Assembly: GCA_002085285.1 (NCBI GenBank)
Contig: NATK01000059.1
Location: 1-16,548, forward strand
Direction of reading: 5' to 3'
Source: Candidatus Latescibacteria bacterium 4484_7
GTDB lineage: Bacteria; Krumholzibacteriota; Krumholzibacteriia; Krumholzibacteriales; Krumholzibacteriaceae
DNA length: 16,548 nt
Under the pieces are notes generated by a model, which searched no databases, was not told the origin of the DNA, and saw only the letters and a list, made by a program, of their open reading frames with translations. This document shows positions 13,632 to 16,548 of this stretch, piece by piece. Numbering within the stretch: position 1 is the stretch's first letter; every line of letters begins with the position of its first letter. The translations under genes were made by a program, and so were the position numbers.

Positions 13632-14350
13632 AATTCTGCCTCCTCGTATGCACGAGCTTCGATCTCGGCGCTTAGATCTCTCAACACATCGATAATCTCA
13701 TCGTAGGTTTCCCCCATTCCAAGAATCATTGCTGATTTCGTCATCACCTCCTTATCTAATACCTTTGCTTTCCTGAGAAGTTCCAGGGATCTGTGATAAT
13801 CGGCATTTCGCCTGAGCCTTTCGTAGAGTCTTTCGGCAGTCTCAATATTGTGAGAAAATATTTCGGGGCCTGAGTCGAGAACGGCCTGCAGGGCCCCCGT
13901 ATCCCCCATGAAGTCTGGAACGAGCACCTCCACTATAGGGGAGGGCTCGAGCTTCTTGAGTTCCCTCACAACCGCAGCAAAGACAGAGGCTCCCCCGTCA
14001 GGAAGATCGTCCCTCGTCACCGACGTTACGATCACTTGCTTCAGCGCGAGCGTGTCGGCTGCTTCGGCCACCCGTCGGGCTTCACCTTCATCGGGAGGTG
14101 AGGGTGCACCTTTTTTGACCGCACAAAATCTGCAGCTCCGCGTACAGACATCGCCGAGTATCATAAAAGTTACCTTCCCCTTCGAGTAACACTCGGCTCG
14201 GTTTGGGCAGAGAGCCTCCCTGCAAACGGTATGGAGATTGTTCCTCTTCACGACCGTTTCGACTGTACTGCATTCATCGAGACGCGGAATCCTCCTGCGA
14301 AGCCAGGAGGGAAGTCGTTCTGTCCGACGAGATCTTGTAGAAATTGCCAT
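13628..14350 (-). CDS. lipA: Lipoyl synthase LipA, C-terminally truncated
   Basis: Radical-SAM enzyme that inserts sulfur at C6 and C8 of protein-bound octanoyl groups to make lipoyl cofactors. Both cluster motifs are present: the auxiliary Cys43-x4-Cys48-x5-Cys54 and the radical-SAM Cys69-x3-Cys73-x2-Cys76, plus Thr-Ser-Val-Thr-Arg-Asp-Asp-Leu-Pro-Asp-Gly-Gly-Ala (109-121), Pro-Asp-Phe (145-147), His-Asn-Ile-Glu (167-170) and Met-Gly-Glu-Thr (212-215). Homology stops near residue 226 (Val-Leu-Arg-Asp-Leu). A 14-residue tail follows, then TGA. Absent are the Gly-Gln-Tyr-Leu-x-Pro and His-Leu-Pro-Val segments and the Arg-Ser-Ser-Tyr motif whose Ser ligates the auxiliary cluster, about 60 residues. 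The last five codons coincide with the hpf ribosome site. GGAG precedes the ATG. The gene interrupts the usual rpoN-hpf pair. Confidence 0.85.
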   Translation of the reverse strand: MAISTRSRRTERLPSWLRRRIPRLDECSTVETVVKRNNLHTVCREALCPNRAECYSKGKVTFMILGDVCTRSCRFCAVKKGAPSPPDEGEARRVAEAADTLALKQVIVTSVTRDDLPDGGASVFAAVVRELKKLEPSPIVEVLVPDFMGDTGALQAVLDSGPEIFSHNIETAERLYERLRRNADYHRSLELLRKAKVLDKEVMTKSAMILGMGETYDEIIDVLRDLSAEIEARAYEEAEL

Positions 14351-14363
14351 TTATCTCCATTTA

Positions 14364-14384
14364 CCCGATCTATCGACAATCGGG
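14364..14384 (-). other. Hairpin in the lipA leader next to its ribosome site
   Basis: CCCGAT pairs with ATCGGG around a 9-base loop. On the minus strand the stem ends about 5 bases before the GGAG ribosome site of lipA. A stem so close to the ribosome site could dampen or gate translation of lipA and, through coupling, of hpf. There is no T-run after it in the direction of transcription, so it is not a terminator for rpoN. Confidence 0.4.
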
Positions 14385-14404
14385 AAAATATCTCCATCAT
14401 TCAA

Positions 14405-14432
14405 ATAATATCTAAAATTCAAAATAATTCAA
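14405..14432 (-). promoter_or_regulatory. Candidate sigma-70-type promoter upstream of lipA
   Basis: TTGAAT (14427-14432) and TATTAT (14405-14410) are 16 bases apart within an AT-rich stretch in the 125-base rpoN-lipA gap. Transcription would begin about 45 bases before lipA, just upstream of the hairpin at 14364-14384. It would allow lipA, hpf and the downstream genes to be expressed independently of lptB-rpoN. AT-rich gaps yield such matches by chance fairly often. Confidence 0.4.
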
Positions 14433-14475
14433 CACCTCACTTCATGAGTAAGGCTAATACTTTTTTCCCCTTTTA

Positions 14476-15900
14476 TCAATACTGTTTCCTGTGACGGGCA
14501 GGGAGAATGCCGAGCTGCTCTCGATATTTGGCTACCGTACGCCTTGCAATGATAAGGCCGTCCCTTTTTAAGATATCGGCTATCTTTTGATCACTCAAGG
14601 GCTTTCTCGGATCCTCCTTGGCAATGATCTCCTTGATCTTCATCTTTGCGCTCTTCGCCGAGACCTCTTCTCCCGAATGTGTATCGAGCTTCGAGCTGAA
14701 GAAGAATTTGAGCTCGTAAACACCTCTCGGCGTCTGCACATACTTGTTCGTCGTAACCCTGCTGACCGTAGATTCGTGCATCTTTATCTTGATTGCTATC
14801 TGCTGCAATGTCAGTGGTTTGAGAAAGGCGGTGCCCTTCTCGAAGAACTCCCTCTGCTCCTCGACTATCGCCTCCATTACCTTGACCATCGTCCTGCGCC
14901 GCTGCTCTATCGTCTGTATCAACCAGCGTGCGTTCTTGAGACGCGTCTGAATGAATTCCTTCGTTTCTTCGCTTATAGAAGCGTTATTGGTGAGCTCGTT
15001 CTTGTACGATTGGCTTATCCTCAACCTCGGAATATTCTTGTCGTTGAGAGAGACAACATACTTGTCCCCTACTCTCTCCACGATCAAGTCTGGAATCACG
15101 TATCTCGGCTCCTCGGACACTATATCGAGCCCAGGCTTGGGGTCGAGCGTGCCTATGATTTTGGCCTGCTCCTGAAGCTCCTTCAACGATACCTTGAGTT
15201 TCTTGCTCAGGTCGAGATACTTCTTCTGCTTGAATTCGTCGAAATGGTCGCGGATTATCTTTGCTGCAAGGGTGTTTTCCATGCCCCTCGCCTTTATCTG
15301 GATCATCAGGCACTCCTTGAGATTCCTTGCTCCCACGCCGGGCGGATCGAGCGTCTGGATAATCTTGAGCACCTTTTCCACCTCTTCCTCCGTAATCCCG
15401 AAGGTATCGGCTATCTCCTTCAAGGGACATGTAAGGTAGCCCGAGTCGTCGAGACTTCCTATGATATATTCGCCAATCTCGAGCGTTCTCTTGTCGTCGG
15501 TTATGATCCTCAGCTGGCTGAGGAGATATTCGGAAAGTGTTTGCCTCGCCACCGGAACGCGCTCGAGAAAATCCTCCCTCTCCTCTTCCTCCGCATAACC
15601 CGACCCTATCCCGAAACCTGTTTCGAAGTAGTCATCCCAGTCAACGTCACTTGCCTCTTCCTCATCTTTCTTCTCTTCGCTTTCGGCCTCTGCCTCCTCC
15701 TCTTCGCTCTCCGTTTCCTCCTCGTTTACCTCGTCCCCGTCCTCCACCTCCTCAAGGAGAGGATTCTGCAATATCTCCTGTTTGAGAACCTGCTGAAGTT
15801 CCAGCGTAGGCATCTGAAGGAGTTTCAAAGCCTGCTGCAGCTTCGGCGTCATTATGATCCTCTGCTGCAAACCGACATTCAATCCAATCTTCATTTCCAT
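14476..15900 (-). CDS. rpoN: RNA polymerase sigma-54 factor RpoN
   Basis: Alternative sigma factor that recognises -24/-12 promoters and needs AAA+ activators. The 474 residues are full length. Residues 1-50 are the Gln/Leu-rich activator-contact region I (Gln-Gln-Arg-Ile-Ile-Met-Thr-Pro-Lys-Leu-Gln-Gln-Ala-Leu). Residues 52-100 form a very acidic region II linker. The core-binding domain follows (about 115-320, with Leu-Asp-Pro-Pro-Gly-Val-Gly-Ala-Arg and Leu-Asp-Pro-Lys-Pro-Gly). A helix-turn-helix region is seen near 365-405 (Glu-Ser-Thr-Val-Ser-Arg). The RpoN box Ala-Arg-Arg-Thr-Val-Ala-Lys-Tyr-Arg-Glu lies at 452-461 and is canonical. The ATG has GGTGGG upstream and lies 15 bases after lptB, matching the lptB-rpoN pairing of many Gram-negative bacteria. 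Confidence 0.97.
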   Translation of the reverse strand: MEMKIGLNVGLQQRIIMTPKLQQALKLLQMPTLELQQVLKQEILQNPLLEEVEDGDEVNEEETESEEEEAEAESEEKKDEEEASDVDWDDYFETGFGIGSGYAEEEEREDFLERVPVARQTLSEYLLSQLRIITDDKRTLEIGEYIIGSLDDSGYLTCPLKEIADTFGITEEEVEKVLKIIQTLDPPGVGARNLKECLMIQIKARGMENTLAAKIIRDHFDEFKQKKYLDLSKKLKVSLKELQEQAKIIGTLDPKPGLDIVSEEPRYVIPDLIVERVGDKYVVSLNDKNIPRLRISQSYKNELTNNASISEETKEFIQTRLKNARWLIQTIEQRRRTMVKVMEAIVEEQREFFEKGTAFLKPLTLQQIAIKIKMHESTVSRVTTNKYVQTPRGVYELKFFFSSKLDTHSGEEVSAKSAKMKIKEIIAKEDPRKPLSDQKIADILKRDGLIIARRTVAKYREQLGILPARHRKQY

Positions 15901-15915
15901 AGATTTCCCACCTTC

Positions 15916-16548
15916 TTACAGTTCGAACTTTTCTCCAAGATATATCTCTCTCACTACCGGATCGTTCGCCAGCTCTTCGGCTGTACCCGATCTCTTGATA
16001 CTCCCCTCGTACATGATGTACGCTCTATCCGTTATCGAAAGCGTTTCTCTGACATTGTGATCGGTAATCAAAACACCGAGCCCTTTGTCCTTTAACTTGG
16101 CCACTATCTGCTGCAGATCTGCTACGGCGATAGGATCGATACCGGCGAAAGGCTCGTCGAGGAGCATGAATGAAGGGCTTGTGACGAGTGAACGTGTTAT
16201 CTCGACACGTCTTCTCTCACCGCCCGAAAGTTGATAGCCATAATGCTTGCGCAGATGCTCTATGTTCAGCTCTGTCAGAAGGGCCTCGAGCCTCCCTTTC
16301 ATCTCTTCCCTCGAAATCGGAAGGGTCTCGAGGATCGCCATGAGGTTGTCTTCAACGGTGAGGCGTCTGAATATCGACGCCTCCTGCGGAAGGTACCCTA
16401 TGCCTTTTCTCGCTCTCTTGTACATCGGCAGATTCGTTATATCCTCACCGTCCAGGAAAACCTTCCCGCCTTCGGGCTTTATCATACCCACAATGATGAA
16501 GAAGCACGTCGTCTTGCCCGCCCCGTTGGGACCGAGAAGGCCGACTAT
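15916..16548 (-). CDS. lptB: LPS export ABC transporter ATP-binding protein LptB, N-terminus outside the window
   Basis: ATPase that powers the LptFG permease; it acts on the cytosolic face of the inner membrane. The frame is open to the window edge, so about 30 N-terminal residues are missing and 210 are visible. Motifs are Walker A Gly-Pro-Asn-Gly-Ala-Gly-Lys-Thr-Thr (6-14), the Q-loop region Gly-Tyr-Leu-Pro-Gln-Glu-Ala-Ser-Ile-Phe-Arg-Arg-Leu, the signature Leu-Ser-Gly-Gly-Glu-Arg-Arg-Arg-Val-Glu, Walker B Phe-Met-Leu-Leu-Asp-Glu-Pro-Phe-Ala-Gly-Ile-Asp-Pro and the switch His in Ile-Thr-Asp-His-Asn-Val-Arg-Glu-Thr. The strings Pro-Gln-Glu-Ala-Ser-Ile-Phe-Arg-Arg-Leu and Tyr-Leu-Gly-Glu-x-Phe-x-Leu at the C-terminus are LptB-specific. 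It is the first visible gene of the minus-strand run. Confidence 0.96.
   Translation of the reverse strand: MVGLLGPNGAGKTTCFFIIVGMIKPEGGKVFLDGEDITNLPMYKRARKGIGYLPQEASIFRRLTVEDNLMAILETLPISREEMKGRLEALLTELNIEHLRKHYGYQLSGGERRRVEITRSLVTSPSFMLLDEPFAGIDPIAVADLQQIVAKLKDKGLGVLITDHNVRETLSITDRAYIMYEGSIKRSGTAEELANDPVVREIYLGEKFEL

Noticed and set aside
12956..14475. Sigma-54 (-24/-12) promoters in the rpoN, hpf and hprK gaps
   Set aside because: No TGGCAC-N5-TTGC-like pair was found in either gap by eye.
15620..15760. Possible low-complexity repeat expansion in rpoN
   Set aside because: The Glu-rich stretch is the acidic region II linker found in many sigma-54 proteins. No exact nucleotide repeat unit is evident.
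14587..16095. 502-codon plus-strand frame opposite rpoN
   Set aside because: It is the reverse image of rpoN and part of lptB. The Leu/Arg-rich translation reflects codon bias of the true strand.
1..16548. CRISPR arrays, tRNA genes, insertion sequences, prophage or defence genes
   Set aside because: No regularly spaced repeats, cloverleaf sequence, transposase motif or terminal inverted repeats were seen. Coding density leaves little room.

Overview
The window holds about 17 protein genes at high coding density on moderate-GC DNA. I see no rRNA, tRNA, CRISPR array, insertion sequence or phage gene. The gene set suggests an uncultured Gram-negative bacterium. The LPS-export genes lptB, lptF and lptG imply an outer membrane. 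A GWxTD-domain secreted protein and the order lptB-rpoN-hpf-hprK-mannose-family PTS fit the FCB and candidate-phylum lineages (Krumholzibacteriota, Latescibacterota and Zixibacteria are examples). This placement is inferred from gene content, not from a tree.

Layout. Bases 1-3065 (+ strand) carry the end of lptF, then lptG overlapping it, then a secreted GWxTD-domain protein 4 bases later. A 144-base convergent gap follows. From 3210 to the right edge everything lies on the minus strand. In transcription order (right to left) it reads lptB (partial), rpoN, lipA, hpf, hprK, PTS IIA, IIB, IIC, IID, HPr, enzyme I, bifunctional phosphoglucose/phosphomannose isomerase, sugar-phosphate nucleotidyltransferase, metK, ahcY.

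How the genes fit together. LptB/F/G are parts of the LPS exporter. RpoN, HPF, HprK, HPr and a mannose/sorbose-family enzyme II form a regulatory and uptake block resembling the rpoN-hpf-PTS clusters of other bacteria. Phosphosugar produced by the PTS would be isomerised by the next gene, and hexose phosphate could be activated by the nucleotidyltransferase after it. MetK and AhcY make S-adenosylmethionine and clear S-adenosylhomocysteine.

Most notable. Two normally invariant enzymes look incomplete while all their neighbours look full length. Enzyme I lacks three internal blocks: about 45 residues with a frameshift, then about 80 and about 88 residues in frame. These remove much of the PEP site and the catalytic Cys, but the phospho-accepting His motif remains and the rest is clean, conserved sequence. 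LipA keeps both cysteine motifs but lacks about the last 60 residues, including the Arg-Ser-Ser-Tyr ligand motif, and its coding sequence runs straight into the hpf ribosome binding site. HPr carries His-Leu-Arg-Leu-Ala in place of His-x-Arg-Pro-Ala. This could be real erosion or repurposing of the phosphorelay, or an assembly artefact. The sequence alone cannot decide.
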